A stretch of DNA of 64,000 nucleotides from Siphonodentalium dalli (GCA_032622095.1 CP136069.1:33578194-33642193); one strand, 5' to 3'. Positions 24,661 to 36,419 are shown, counted from the first letter of the stretch. Notes: generated by a model not told the origin, from the sequence alone. Program-made: numbers and translations.

Positions 24661-25099
24661 CAGCCCCCAAAACCAGTGACCGATCTTCTATCCAAACAAT
24701 TCCGTCTGATGGTGTCATATAGACCGGCCCCCAGATGAGGGTAGTATCACACGAAAGGGTAGAAATTTTGACGCTATCTCCAATTATCCTTGCCCCATGG
24801 GGGTTCCAAAACACTGAGGTATCCAGGGCGGAGCAGGTGGAAAATATTTTTTATTTTTTACCTTTTTAGTGTTTTTGACCTGCAAATTTCAGCTTAATCA
24901 GGAAAACCAATAAAACAAGACAAATGTCGAATAAAATATACTTGAATATCAGATATTTATTCTATCTGGGTTGCTTAACATTAATGATGTGCAATAAATG
25001 ATATTCTCCAACATTTTTTGTGAAAAATTAACGAAAATGTCGTTGGGATGAGAGATTTGGGGGGGGGGGGGGGGGGTGGTGGGTGGGTACTAAATCCGA
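24661..25099 (+). other. Probable LINE 3' non-coding region with poly-G tract
   Basis: No ORF is supported. A run of about 17 G lies near 25060. The segment links LINE coding sequence to the ~125-bp repeats that also follow the minus-strand LINE at 14.9 kb. Confidence 0.4.
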
Positions 25100-25375
25100 T
25101 AAGAATTGGTTTAGTCGCCGATTGCCACCAAATTATATAAATTTATCCCCATGGTATGAGTTGTCTAATTGTGTGGCTTGAAGCTGTCAAAAGCGGCGTT
25201 ATTCGTGTCAGGGGTGCACTGAAAGGGAGAGGGGCACCAAAATTGATACACAATATTTTTAGCGCCAATTTCCACCAAATTGATACACATTCTTATCCAT
25301 GATATGAGAAATCTAATCGTGTGATTTTAAAAACGTCATATTGGTGCTGCTGCTATTCCTGATTTGGTAGCAATA
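25100..25375 (+). repeat. ~125-bp repeat units shared with 14.5 kb
   Basis: Two units: CCACCAAATTATATAAATTT...ATGAGTTGTCTAATTGTGTG and CCACCAAATTGATACACATT...ATGAGAAATCTAATCGTGTG, separated by GGGAGAGGGGCACC. They match the minus-strand block at 14460-14830. Confidence 0.6.
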
Positions 25376-25692
25376 AAGAGCGTTTATATAACTTGGGGCG
25401 ATACATTGTGAAAACGGTTGGAAAATGTCTGTGACTTTGGCAAGTAGTTTTTCAAAGCATATGAAACTTGTATCGACCTATCGCATCCATCCCTCCAAAT
25501 TCGTGGACACAAGGTGTCTATATTTAAACATTTAAGTTCATGTGCTTGTGATCTTAATCTTTAGATTTATGTCCAAAGCATTTGTAAATGACCATGTACA
25601 TAACATCTCTCTCATCAAACGGATGTAAATTTGTAATGGGTAAACTCATGACAACATTGAAACCGCCGTTTATTTAATAATTGAATAATCAC

Positions 25693-25879
25693 CTCGAATC
25701 CGTCCAGACTTGTCAACTCCGAGAAGGAATGTTTTTGGATGCAAGTCCAGCAATATCCTAAAGAAATGAAGATCTCGGAACCAATCCGGAACATGCTTCG
25801 AGAAAAATGCATCGATGTTGGATATATCGTCGATTGTGCCCACTCTTATTGACCACTCACGGGTATCAGAAAAGCTCAT
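25693..25879 (-). CDS. GNAT acetyltransferase-like first coding exon
   Basis: From ATG at 25879 the exon reads MSFSDTREWSIRVGTIDDI, then WFRDLHFFRILLDLHPKTF and LLGVDKSGRIRG. This is a typical GNAT N-terminus (strand 1 'IR', helix, then a D.sGr..G turn). A strong donor (CGAG|GTGATT) ends the exon at 25693 in phase 1. The acetyltransferase exon at 30334-31064 begins after an acceptor with the two bases needed to complete that codon, and the protein sense is natural across the join. However, on this strand that exon lies upstream. So this is probably exon 1 of a second, tandem paralogue, or the locus is rearranged. No exon 2 for it was found down to 22 kb. Substrate unknown. Confidence 0.6.
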
Positions 25880-27479
25880 TTCCCCGCGAAGTCAGTTGAT
25901 CTTGAATGCATTGACGCTTTCTAAAACAGCAGTGAATTGAATGTTAAGATATCACATGGGTAGATATTGTATATTTAAACTTTGTATTAGCCCAATTAGA
26001 GTGTTAGTCATCGCCTGATCAGCCTGATATCTATGTTGGGGGGGGGGGTCAATTAAATGAGTGTGTTATTTTGGGAGCGATTATTGATTCTTGTCATCTC
26101 AACCTTAATTGTTTGACGGCCCAGATGGGTTATTGAAGGTACCCGGCCTGGATGCTCCTTGGCAGTGCATAATGAGTTTTTTATTATTTGTTATTGACCT
26201 AGTTCGGTCGACACCATATATAAGAGTATGCACTGCGCTACATAGGAGCCGTTTACTTACGCGCGATAAGTGCGATTATTTGGTTTTTGACCCAAATACC
26301 AGGTAAGCCGTTCATGTAAACCCGTTAAACGCCCAGATATTAATGTGAAACTGGACTCGAGCTAAATGGTCGCATTCATTACGCCCAATACTATGGGCGT
26401 TTACTGCTACACTGATATGGACGTGCCAATGGGGCGATGGGGATATTTCGCAGGACAAAGCGTTTCGGGTTTCACGCGATGCGATTTATTTTAGGAAATT
26501 GTAGTAAGGCTGATCTGGCCGTTTCAATGGAGCTATAGCGATGGGGATATCTGCAGGACAACACCTTTCGGGTTTTCGCGAATGTATCTTCGCGGATGTC
26601 TCATTGTTGCAGTATGTAACGTTTAGGACCGCGTTAACTGCATTCCGTGTTTAGGTATGCACAATGGATGGGCCACTCTTGAAGATTGTATTGCGGGAAC
26701 ACGATGCATAATATAACAGCGAACTTCGCTGATGACGTATGTCTCAGTTGGAATGTAAAATAAAGGTCGTATTGCTAATTATTGGGCGTGTATTTTATCC
26801 GACTGGTAGATATTTGGTCCGCATTTAGAGGATTTCTGGTCTGGTGAATGAGAAATCTGCAGTAATAAGCCGTAGTTTTTGTACTAATTTGAAGGATTAG
26901 TTGTTTTAACGGAATTCTGAGGAGGTGCATTCATGAAACCAACATATTTTATATTATAAGTTATATATATGCCTAATAATATATAATATGTTCTTGAGGG
27001 CGTTACCATTTCTGACTATGGTTTTCTTGTGTAAGCATGTCTGTCTGCGCTGAAATGCCCGATATAGTAAAATGTCACAATGTCGCAATTGCCATGTAGC
27101 AATCGTAGCGCCACACCGACGATTTTCACCAATGTAACGTTATGATGACCGAACTGTAACGCCCACCTTCCAACGAAAGACAGTTTCAATGTCAATTGGG
27201 ACCCACCCCAAAAGTATGTTGAAAATAAATGAAAATATGAGGATAAGGCAGACAAAATTCTGTGAAATGTTTTCAATAACAATGCAGATGACATGCCAAT
27301 CACATAAGCTTAATGGAAAGCACTGTTAATTTCAGAAAACACCCAACACGCGCTATAATTAAACTTGTATTTATATGAGTATAGGTACTAGAAATTTATA
27401 TATAAATGTATATATATATATAAATGTGCCGTCAATTATAATCAAATAAACATTACATCCAATTATGTCGACTATATCT
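25880..27479. other. Anonymous sequence upstream of the GNAT-like exon
   Basis: Any promoter or 5' UTR of the exon at 25693-25879 should lie in the first part, but no clear TATA or initiator can be assigned. A poly-G run is at about 26039. Short ORFs (27016-27303 - and others) lack motifs. Confidence 0.4.
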
Positions 27480-28030
27480 GAATTTAACTTGGACGAGATT
27501 CAGGAATTGTCACAATATAATATGATGCCAAACTCGATCAAGAATTTGATGATCAATATACTCCCCATGTGGACTTTGCCCTATTAAACCAAAACCGTAG
27601 ATATTTCTCGCCTGAATAATTTAGAACAGAAATAAAAAAAAGAATCAAGCGACTTCTTAATTATGGGACTAAAGAGTCGGAGCTTAAATGCAAATTGGGA
27701 TTCATTAACTCAATTTTTGATTGAAACACAAGAAAAAGAACATGTCTTTGATATAATTGTACTAATCGAAGTTTAAAAATAAATAACGCAGCAAAATTCT
27801 CCCTATCCGGATATCAGAATATCGAATACAAAACAAGACCAGAGACCGATGACGGTAGAGGTGGGGTCGGGCTCTTTATTCGGGAAAATCTTTCATATTG
27901 TACTAGACCTGATCTATCTATATTTATTCCACATGTGATAGAAACGATTTTTGTTGAACTCAATCCAGGCAAACCAAAGTCTATGAATAATTGGCAGCAT
28001 ATATAGACCAATCACTGCTCCGAGGGCAGA
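27480..28030 (+). pseudogene. LINE APE-endonuclease relic
   Basis: A frame open between about 27774 and 28005 reads AAKFSLSGYQNIEYKTRPET, DDGRGGVGLFIREN and ETIFVELNPGKPK, followed by IYRPITAP in another frame. This is the central part of the apurinic-type endonuclease of LINEs (..GY....R....GGVG.yi......E.ifvEl.......ig.iYRP). Upstream frames to 27480 carry stops. The domain nicks target DNA for reverse transcription. Here both ends are missing and the frame is broken. It is not joined to the ORF2 palm at 23 kb and is probably a different copy. Confidence 0.75.
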
Positions 28031-28204
28031 TATAATCGTGAATCACGATTCAGTAACTTTCAATATTCATCGTACGCGTATATGTATGCATGTCATCTGC
28101 ACCTAGCGGGTGTATATTGTAAATAATTTAATCCACATCAATCCACGGAATACTAGAAAACCATTTGTTGTCACACATTTAGACATGTAGGTTACTTATC
28201 GTTA

Positions 28205-28615
28205 ACCTGAATTTTCGTAGGTACGGATAATTCGGGTAGCCATATATTTTCAACGGGTAGCGGCGTGACCTTGACCTTTTAAATGACCTTGAACCTGTAT
28301 CTCGGTATCCGCTGGGTTGATTTTCACCATTTTTGGGGTGTTGGTATAGATGGGTATGCCAGTAAATTTCGTCCCACCCAGATGCCCGTGCGGTGTGACC
28401 ATGACCTTCAAATGACCTTGACTCTCTATCTCAGGATCAGATGGGACGATCGGGATGAAATTTCGTAGGTACGGATAATTCGGGTAGCCATATATTTTCA
28501 ACGGGTAGCGGCGTGACCTTGACCTTTCAAATGACCTTGAACCTGTATCTCGGTATCCGCTGGGTTGATTTTCACCATTTTTGGGGTGTTGGTATAGATG
28601 GGGATGCCAGCATCG
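28205..28615 (+). repeat. ~250-bp tandem repeat, 1.6 copies, rich in TGACCTTGA
   Basis: TTCGTAGGTACGGATAATTC occurs at 28213 and again 250 bp on, with GGGTAGCGGCGTGACCTTGA and GCTGGGTTGATTTTCACCAT repeated likewise. TGACCTTGA-type motifs occur at least five times. The 134-codon minus-strand frame across it is a repeat artefact. Confidence 0.85.
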
Positions 28616-29809
28616 AGTGATATTGTCCCGCTTGAACGCGTGCCTAACATACACATGAACACTATTCGGTACTTCATACGTGGCTACGATATAAAAGGGA
28701 ATTCCGGTGTGGCATCAAAATGCGTTCGGTAGGACTGTCCTGTCAATTACCATACTGCTAACTAAGCATCTGTAACTCAATGCATAAGTACCCAGAGAAA
28801 TCAACCGGACGTGCTAACATTTGCAAATGAAATTTGAAACAAACAACTAGAGTTGAAATATACCAAGAACACACGGAGCTTCTACGGTGGACAGACTGCA
28901 TGACCAGTGCATGCACACAGTCCACTAGCCAATCATAAAACGACCAATATATGACGCCACTTGATCAATCGATCATTCTATGTTTGGGTGATAGCGCGTG
29001 TCACTTTCAAATTTTGGACTATGCATCAGTCTTTTTCGTCAGAAATAGCCTCACAGTTTTACGCTCGTTTTCTTCTACCTTCTACTTGTGGTGGTTCTAC
29101 TGTGAAATGACGGATTAAATTACAAGAAATAACAGGGTTTTTTATTAAGGTTATGAGTTATAACGGACAAGTTTGAAGACAAATTTACAATATCGTTCGT
29201 TATAGAATTTGTATTCAAACTTTTAGATTAGAACTGCATGACGCTAATCGAAACACGAGTTATCTCTTAATAATTTGACATCACATCTTATCATAAATGG
29301 CATTGAGAACACTTGGCGCTTCATTGTTTAGCTATATATGCATAGGATCATCGCTACATTAATTAGAACCCATAATTTTTTAAGTGGTTCAGTGGCGATT
29401 AGCCATCCATGTTGTGTTTTCCCCTTGTAAAAACCCTTTTATTTCTTCTAGTAAGTGAATATTTAAATCCGATACATAATTTATAGGTACATTGTATATA
29501 TATTAACATTGAATGGAACGGGGGAGATTGCGAGAGATATAGGATAAGTAATATAAATAGGCGAATGTTTGTGCTCAAAATGTGTGTATATACTTTGAAT
29601 TGTGGAGCCTTCATTGCATATACATACAGTTAAATCGTAGGTAGGCCTAAACAGATGTATGCTTTTATCGCCAAGCATGATCATTTCAAGTTTCGGAAAT
29701 ATATATTGTAAATCCGGCCGCTGACACAAGACCCAATATTAATATATCTACATACATGTACAGGGTGCACAAATATTGATTTTGGTTGCTCCACAAATTA
29801 ACTGATACA
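28616..29809. other. Anonymous AT-rich sequence
   Basis: No gene or element ends were recognised. Overlapping minus-strand ORFs at 29399-29729 are low-complexity and unsupported. Confidence 0.45.
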
Positions 29810-29813
29810 TTAA

Positions 29814-30205
29814 CCCTTTACCCAACAGAACGGCCCTGTGCCAATGCATTCTCTTATATATGCGAGTCGACCATAGGTCGCCTCGCATATATAAGAGAAT
29901 TCATTGGCTTAACACATTAAAAATTATAAAATTGTTAAAGAATGTAAGAAAAAAGGGTAAAAAGTGTTAAAAAAAGATTTTTTTTAGGCCAATGCATTCT
30001 CTTATATATGCGAGGCGACCTATGGTCGACTCGCATATATAAGAGAATGCATTGGCACAGGGCATAACTGTAACCATCACAATGTGGTCAATGAGCCGGT
30101 TCCAATGATATCCATATGTGTATGGTTCTATTGAGACAGACCGAAGATATTTTAGGCTGTTGAAGCTTTATTTGGCCGGTTTTGGCCGGTTTGTTGGGTA
30201 AATGG
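29814..30205. mobile_element. piggyBac-type MITE with double palindrome
   Basis: TTAA at 29810-29813 and 30206-30209 flank inverted ends: CCCTTTACCCAACAGAACGG at the left and, on the complement of the right end, CCATTTACCCAACAAACCGG. TTAA duplication plus CCY-starting ends is the piggyBac signature. Inside, 29832-29907 is the reverse complement of 29991-30063, and each arm is itself a palindrome (TGCATTCTCTTATATATGCG four times in alternating orientation). There is no ORF. Confidence 0.85.
30167..30172 (-). terminator. Candidate poly(A) signal AATAAA for the GNAT gene
   Basis: On the minus strand AATAAA lies 162 nt after the stop codon, inside the piggyBac-type MITE. If used, the transposon supplies the 3' processing signal. 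No transcript evidence is available. Confidence 0.4.
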
Positions 30206-30333
30206 TTAATGCACTGAATGCATCTCACTTTGCATATACATGCTCATGATTCTGCAAGTTTGTGTTCAGGCGACCGCGGGAGCTTGCGGTAGTGTTACCT
30301 GAGCTGTCAGTACATTGCAGCCATACATGGACG

Positions 30334-31064
30334 TCACACTGGGAACACACCGGAACCAGCACACAGGTACACGTTCCTCATAGAAACGGGAAGTGGATTT
30401 TTGTTGTGTAAACGAACGCTTTGAATCTCGGAAGTGACATCCACCATTGATCTGCACATTTCGGATAATACAGGAATTGACTTCGCGGCAAACGCCATAA
30501 TCACGTGGCCATTCTCTGGAACAATAGAGATAAGCTGTACAGCTATAACCTTCGCTGATTCGTCGTTATCGGCGTATATCACTGGCATGTAGAAACCACT
30601 AGATTGGCAAAGGAAACCATACCCGACAACGGCCCCCTCGTTATGAGCAAGTAAGATATCCACATATGGATGTTCCCATAAATACTTTCTGATGAACCAT
30701 TCGCGGCCGTCCAAAAATATAGATTTGTCATACGACAATATATCGTCCAACATCGCTGTGGACTTGTCTCTCGTTAGCTTGAGGCTTGTCATTTGTTCCA
30801 GCGACACTTTATTTGAATTCCGCACGCCGCTGCAATTGGTGAGTTTTACATCAGACAAGGTGAATCCCATGCTCTCGTAATAACGAACAGATGTCAAGTA
30901 TGAGTACAGATGGAGGTTTACCTCTCCTGTCAATTCCTTTCCTGCCAATTCCTTGAAGTTGAGGAAAAGCCTTTTGCCCATACCACGGAGCCGCATCTCT
31001 TCATCCACGAACAGGTAATTTCCGTATGCGTGCTCACCACCTATGGGCATTACAATACAGAACC
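30334..31064 (-). CDS. GNAT N-acetyltransferase, terminal exon
   Basis: After a good acceptor (TTTTTCAG, intron ends at 31065) the frame is open for 242 codons to TGA at 30334. The start in the frame is not ATG-dependent: codons before Met-31050 (FCIV) belong to the fold. The first part is the GNAT core: a beta strand (FCIVMP), the acetyl-CoA loop RLRGMGKRLF (R-x-x-G-x-G) and YYESMGF. The second half (LSYDKSIFLDGREWFIRKYL; VVGYGFLCQSSGFYMPVIYAD) resembles the C-terminal Acetyltransf_18/YitH-type domain found in invertebrate GNATs. Residues for strands 1-3 must be on upstream exons at higher coordinates, none of which I found. Activity is predicted to be transfer of acetyl from CoA to an amine; substrate unknown. 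Confidence 0.85.
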
Positions 31065-31084
31065 CTGAAAAATGAAAACGATAT

Positions 31085-32640
31085 ATTAGTACAGGCGATC
31101 TAGCCGAAAAATGGGGTCAACCCCAAACTAATTGCAACACAAATGACTTTTAGTTTACTGGATAGCTGAATATGTACTTCATTAGAATATAATTTTTTTA
31201 GAAAAATCTAATTGGGACAAATTTGATAAATTTGTGTTTCCATGGCAACGATGGCTAATAATCGGGTATTTGAAAATTTTACATTAAATAGTGCTAAAAG
31301 TGAATAATTTAACAACTACCTAAAAGTTTACATTGGTTTATGGAAACACTTGTAATGGCCAACATTTCCATATATCCATGGTGACCTTGAGATGTCAAGG
31401 TCAAGCATAAAGGTCAAGGTCATTGTTAAAAATCTGGATTTTATCATATAGCTGTCATATTTTCGACCGCCCTGGTTAGGATTTATTACGAATAGCGATA
31501 CCCAACACTATTTGTTAACTCTGGACTACAGGCTCCATGGGAAGGTTCATTTGAATGGATATCGATATCTGCTTTAGAAACTATAGCAGTTTGAATTATG
31601 TGGCGACAACATTTTTATGTACAACAAGACACATACACTTGTGATATTTATGTTGTCGATTGTTGAGACAAAAAATCACAGCATCACTTGTCATATGCAA
31701 CATGTCAGTTATTGTGAACTGGTTGCAACACAGACGTCTTTTGGTACACTGGATAGTTGAATGTCTACCTTGTTATAATATCTTTTATTTTGGAAAATCC
31801 AACTGGGCTAAATTTGGTAAATTTGAGTTTCCATGGCAACGATGGCTAATAATCGGGTATTTGGAAATTTTACATTAAATAGTGCCTATCGTGAATAATT
31901 AAAAAACTACCTAAAAGTTTACATTGGTTTATGGACAAACTTGTAGTGGCCGACATTTCCACATATACATGGTGACCTTGAAATGTCAAGGTCACACGTA
32001 AAGGTCAAGGTCATTGTTAAAAATAAGGATTTTTTTGTCAGTTATAGCAGTCATATTTTCGACCGTCCTGGTTATGATTTATTACAAATAGCGATCACCA
32101 ACACTATTTCCGGAATTCAGGCTCCATGGGAAGGTTCATTTAAAAAGATATCGATAACTGATTTGGAAACTATAGCAGTTTGAAATATGAAATATTTGTA
32201 TGTACAACAATATATAACATGTGATATTTATATAGTCGATTGTTGAGACAAAACTCACAGCATAACTTGTCATGCAACAAATCAGTTAGTGCGAACTGAT
32301 TACAACACATACGTCTTTTAGTACACTGGGTTGCTGAATGCCTACTTTGTTAGAATATTTAGAAAATTCCCATTGGGACAATTTGGTCAATTTGAGTTTC
32401 CATGGCAACGATGGCCAATCATGGGTTATTTGGAGATTTTACATTAAATTATTCTTATAATGGGCAATTCAACCACTACCTCAACGTTTGCACTGGTTTA
32501 TGAAAGAACCAATAGGGTCCACATTTCCACATATGTGGTTGGAAGGTCAAGGCGACATTCAAAGGTCAAAGTAATTTTTAAAAAGAGCATCGCTAGGGCG
32601 AGGCAAAATACGCATGTGGTAATTTCATAACGTGTAATTA
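31085..32640 (+). repeat. ~585-bp tandem repeat, nearly three copies
   Basis: The phrase ACTGGATAGCTGAATATG and its variants recurs at about 31151, 31739 and 32318. Each unit carries GTTTCCATGGCAACGATGGC, TTTACATTGGTTTATGGA and a cluster of TGACCTTGA/TCAAGGTCA. The left end (AGTACAGGCGATCTAGCCG, then CCAAACTAATTGCAACACAA) matches, inverted, the sequence at 39010-39075. It lies in what would be the intron or 5' flank of the GNAT gene. Confidence 0.8.
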
Positions 32641-33009
32641 ATATGCCAAATTTGACGGACGGAACCCAAATTCAAACTTGACCTGTTTTTTCATATGGGT
32701 AATCCATATAACACATTTGAAAACCAGATAATTAAAACTAAAAATTATCACGCAGAAACAAAAATAATCGGCAAGTTCGACAAGGACCATAACTCCGGAA
32801 AAAATTGGCGGGCGGAAAAATTTGAACTTGTCCTGTATTTTGGGCAAGTAAACTGACATACCAAATTTCATTCCATGACGTTCAGACTTTATACCAAAGT
32901 TATCATTTTCGAAAAAAGCGAAAGAATGGACAGACAAAAGCATAATACGTTCCGTTTTTACAAAACGGGTGTTCTTACAGTTTAACAAAGACATTTGCGA
33001 CGGAGGTAG
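32641..33009. other. Repeat-like tail sequence
   Basis: It contains phrases typical of dispersed tandem-repeat elements (ATGGACAGACAAAAGCATAA, ACGTTCCGTTTTTACAAAAC). The minus-strand 118-codon frame (32638-32994) has no motif and is probably chance. Confidence 0.4.
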
Positions 33010-34110
33010 TTAAAAATTATTATATGATGGGATAAACAATATAGTGTAGTATATTAAGTCCAATTTCAAGGCAATTGTTCAATATGTGACTAAAGCATGA
33101 AACTTTGCACAGATGTACATATTCACATAATAATTGATATTAGATGTGGAGCCATGCTGAAATTCCAAATTTAAAGAGTATTTCATGATTGGATAATTTA
33201 TTAAATGTCGCAATTAATCTTACCATAAAATATGCGATTTAAATATTTGGAATATACAGTAAGTATGACTCTGTGAGATATAATGCCACATTTTTAGGGT
33301 AAAATTTGAACTCCCGCCCATGATGTCAATCAAAATGGCAGCTAGAAGTGGAAAATTTGACGTTTTTCACTAATATCTTCTAGATCAGTTTCTGCTGTAT
33401 GGAACGGGTTCAGAATTGTGACATTATTTTTCAATTATGCATATTAACTGATTGGGTCAATAAAATATGCCATTCATGAGGTCCCAGCCCCTTGCCTGCC
33501 CTCAAAAGTTAGAATTTTACAGAACTCGGTATGAAATTTCACAAAAAAATCAACATTATGATTCAAGTCATATTTTAACAAGAAATGGACAGAACTGTGC
33601 ACACTAATTTAGGCATACCATTACTTATGAATATTTCAACTCACTGGAACCAAACATGTCACTTGGTTTGAAAATGGCTGCCAAAATGTGACCAAACCTG
33701 GAAAATTGTAAATATTGGCCCAGCATGCCATGTAATCGCTTACAAGTTGTGGTAGATGAATAAAATTGGCTATTCTGTCTTAAATACATAAAATTCTAAC
33801 ATTTCTGATGCACATTTGTTAAGTATTACTAATGTAACCAGTGAAATTACCAGAAATATTGGATTTTTCTATCACAAGCTTGACATCAAAATCGGCAAAA
33901 ATGTACTTTCCAGGTTTGGACAATTTATTCAAGTAAATAAAACCATCTTTGGCATCAAATATGTTTATTGTTTTGAGATGTCTTAAATGCGTTCACACTG
34001 AAGATGGCTTCCAAAATGGAACCAAATTTGTTTTAAAAAAAAAACGTTTATTTTTTTTAACATATAGCACGAACATTATTCTCTGTTCCCAAGAGGTAGA
34101 AAATGGCGAC
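33010..34110 (+). mobile_element. Diverged relative of the TIR element at 50.4-54.6 kb
   Basis: In order it shares GGTCCCAGCCCC, TTTTACAGAACTCGGTATGA, AAGAAATGGACAGAACTGTG, GGCATACCATTAC, CACTGGAACC and ATGGCTGCCAAAATG with the left arm at about 50850-51090. GTGGTAGATGAATAAAATTG matches the interior next to the right arm. Ends and duplications are not visible, so it is an old fragment. No ORF. Confidence 0.6.
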
Positions 34111-34419
34111 TCACTTGGTTATTAACCATGTTACTTAATCCAATTGCAACTACATGTTTCTTTCTCGTTGTCCCAGTACCTTCTGAGACACGACATATTC
34201 AATTAAATGATGTACTGTAGTATGGAATTTTGCCGAAAATGTCTTTTGGGATTCTAGCCATATTTTTGAACGGAAATGGGCAGAAGGCCTAAACGGAACT
34301 GAGTGAAACCATACCATGTAGCTACTCTCGACCATTAGCATCAAAATCAATTTTAATGTATGGTGTATGTCAAAGTGGCAACCAGGGCGTGAATGTGTGT
34401 CCATAGATGGGGGTTAATA
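34111..34419. other. No feature recognised
   Basis: Only a short minus-strand open frame (34150-34404) without motif. Confidence 0.4.
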
Positions 34420-35345
34420 GTTCTACAGGGAGTTATTGTATCATCATGAATGGTGATGTGTCCATGGTGAGAGGCATAGGTATACAAAGGGTGACTGTAT
34501 GGTCATGTGTGATGTGAATAGCTACACAAGGATTGTTTGTATGGTTATTGAATTGATGTATGGGTATAATGATAGTAGCTACATGGTCATATGTGTGTGT
34601 TGTTTATGTATATATAGAGCGACTGTATGATCATGATTGTGATATACGGGCGTACATTGGGTGACTATTGTCATGGATGGGTGTATATGTATGCATATGT
34701 TGGCTGTATAATCATGTGTGTGCATGAATAACAAGGGAGTGGTCGTAATTGCTTATGTGTAATGCATATAGCTGTTCACGGAATGACTGTAGTACTGTGC
34801 GGTCATGATTGTGTATATGCATACCTGGAGTATAACTGGGTGGACATTGGCGGCGTGTGGGTATATAAGTGTCCTTGTGGTCATGGTTGTATATGTGATA
34901 TATATATGCATCTCCGCCTTAGCTGTATACATTGGTGTATGTATATATATACTGAGAGTAGCTGTATGATCATGGATGGGGTGTGTGAGTATACATCGAA
35001 TTGCTGAATTGTCATGGGCGAGGTGTATATGCAAACATGGAGTGTACGAATGGTCCTGGGGGTATTGGTATATCAATTGGAGAGGTATATATGTACCTGG
35101 ATTGACGCTTTGGTCACGAGGGGTGTATATGTATATCTTGATTTGGTAAATGGTCATGGGTGTGAAGAAAATGTAAACAGGGAGTGACTGTATGACCAAT
35201 GGTGTATTGCTATACCTAGAAGGTCTGTGTGGTCAATGGTGAGGCGTCGATGTATACCTGAAGTGATTATATAATAGGCATGGTGGGGTGTGTATGTAAG
35301 TTGTATATATTTATTGGCTATATAGCCATGGGTGTGGCCAATATG
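34420..35345 (+). repeat. Degenerate ~60-bp minisatellite
   Basis: Motifs of the type GACTGTATGGTCATG...GTGTATATGTATACATGG recur throughout at roughly 60-bp spacing with heavy drift. The 148-codon minus-strand frame (34753-35199) is a product of the repeat (Tyr, Ile, His and Thr rich). Confidence 0.7.
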
Positions 35346-35362
35346 TATACAGGGATTGATCC

Positions 35363-35515
35363 TGTGAATGCCGGCTGATACGGACCCTGGCTCTTACGGA
35401 TTGTGACTCTAACGGACCCTGGCTGATACTGACCCTGGCTGATACGGACCACCGGCTGATACGGACCCTGGCTCTTACGGACCCCCGGCTTATACGGACC
35501 CTGGCTCATACGGCC
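35363..35515 (+). repeat. 17-18-bp minisatellite
   Basis: About nine units of CCTGGCTGATACGGAC or variants (CTGATA, CTCTTA, CTTATA). The 63-codon minus-strand ORF with repeated SQGPYQP is its translation and not a gene. Confidence 0.9.
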
Positions 35516-35590
35516 CTCAATTTTATTTATATTTTACTTTATTTAAATAAATTAAAATACTGGCAACATACGTACTAAAGTAACAAAAAT

Positions 35591-35959
35591 GTGAATATAA
35601 TGAGGCACAACAAAAGTGTAACAACGTTCCACCAGACGGTCATTATTTATACTGGGGCGTACAGCTTGAGGACTGCTGGCAGTAATCCTCATTGGCGAGT
35701 AGGGTTTGCTTTAACAGACAGTCAAGCTTCCCAAGTGTCGCTAACTTCTCACAGGTTCTTGATGGGACGAGATTCACGTGAAACGATTCTGGTAGATAAG
35801 AGATATGGGGACAATGCTTTGCTTCAAATCGAAGGAGAGCCATGTACCAACAACTCAATAACATATAGATTTGTTACCATTTGGGCGTTCTTTGTGATAA
35901 AGATAACTCAATCGTTCCTGAATATTTCATGCAGACACTTATTTTTTTCGGATAGATAG
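35591..35959 (+). other. Open frame of uncertain coding status
   Basis: The 122-codon frame contains a stretch of balanced composition (WRVGFALTDSQASQVSLTSH, then FLMGRDSRETILVDKRYGDN) unlike the low-complexity neighbours. No family recognised and no convincing splice sites. It could be an exon or old mobile-element coding sequence. Confidence 0.2.
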
Positions 35960-36419
35960 GAAAACCAAAGACCGCTTCAATGACCAAATATATCAGCAAC
36001 ACTTAGCCAGACGTTGTATCGATACTGACAGCGTCAGTTTTTCTTCTTCTATTAGATGGATCAGCTAGCAACGTCGTGTTTATCAGGTGTAAAGTAACAC
36101 TGTTTAATATTTAATTACACATAAGAGCGTTATACCAAACCCCCATTATAGTGTCTTCGTCTCTTTTCTTTTGAATTGAATACGCATGCGAACATTTAGG
36201 TACTACCAGTTGAATTGCAGTCGGGAAGCACACATGGATCGACACAACATTCAATTTGACAATAGAGCGTTACTTTACGTCCCATCTTAGTGTCTTCTGA
36301 GTAATAATGCTTCCAGCACAGTATGTCAATAATACCGTGCGTCATGCTTGTTTAGAATAGAACATTTAGTTGTCAATTGATTAAGTAACATGTTTAATAA
36401 CCAAGTGAATCACACTGTG

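Noticed and set aside
28250-28654. 134-codon minus-strand ORF
   Set aside because: Coincides with the 250-bp tandem repeat and repeats its own peptide; no protein family.
34753-35199. 148-codon minus-strand ORF rich in Tyr, Ile, His and Thr
   Set aside because: Translation of a degenerate ~60-bp minisatellite; no domain.
35318-35509. ORF with SQGPYQP repeats
   Set aside because: Product of the 17-18-bp minisatellite.
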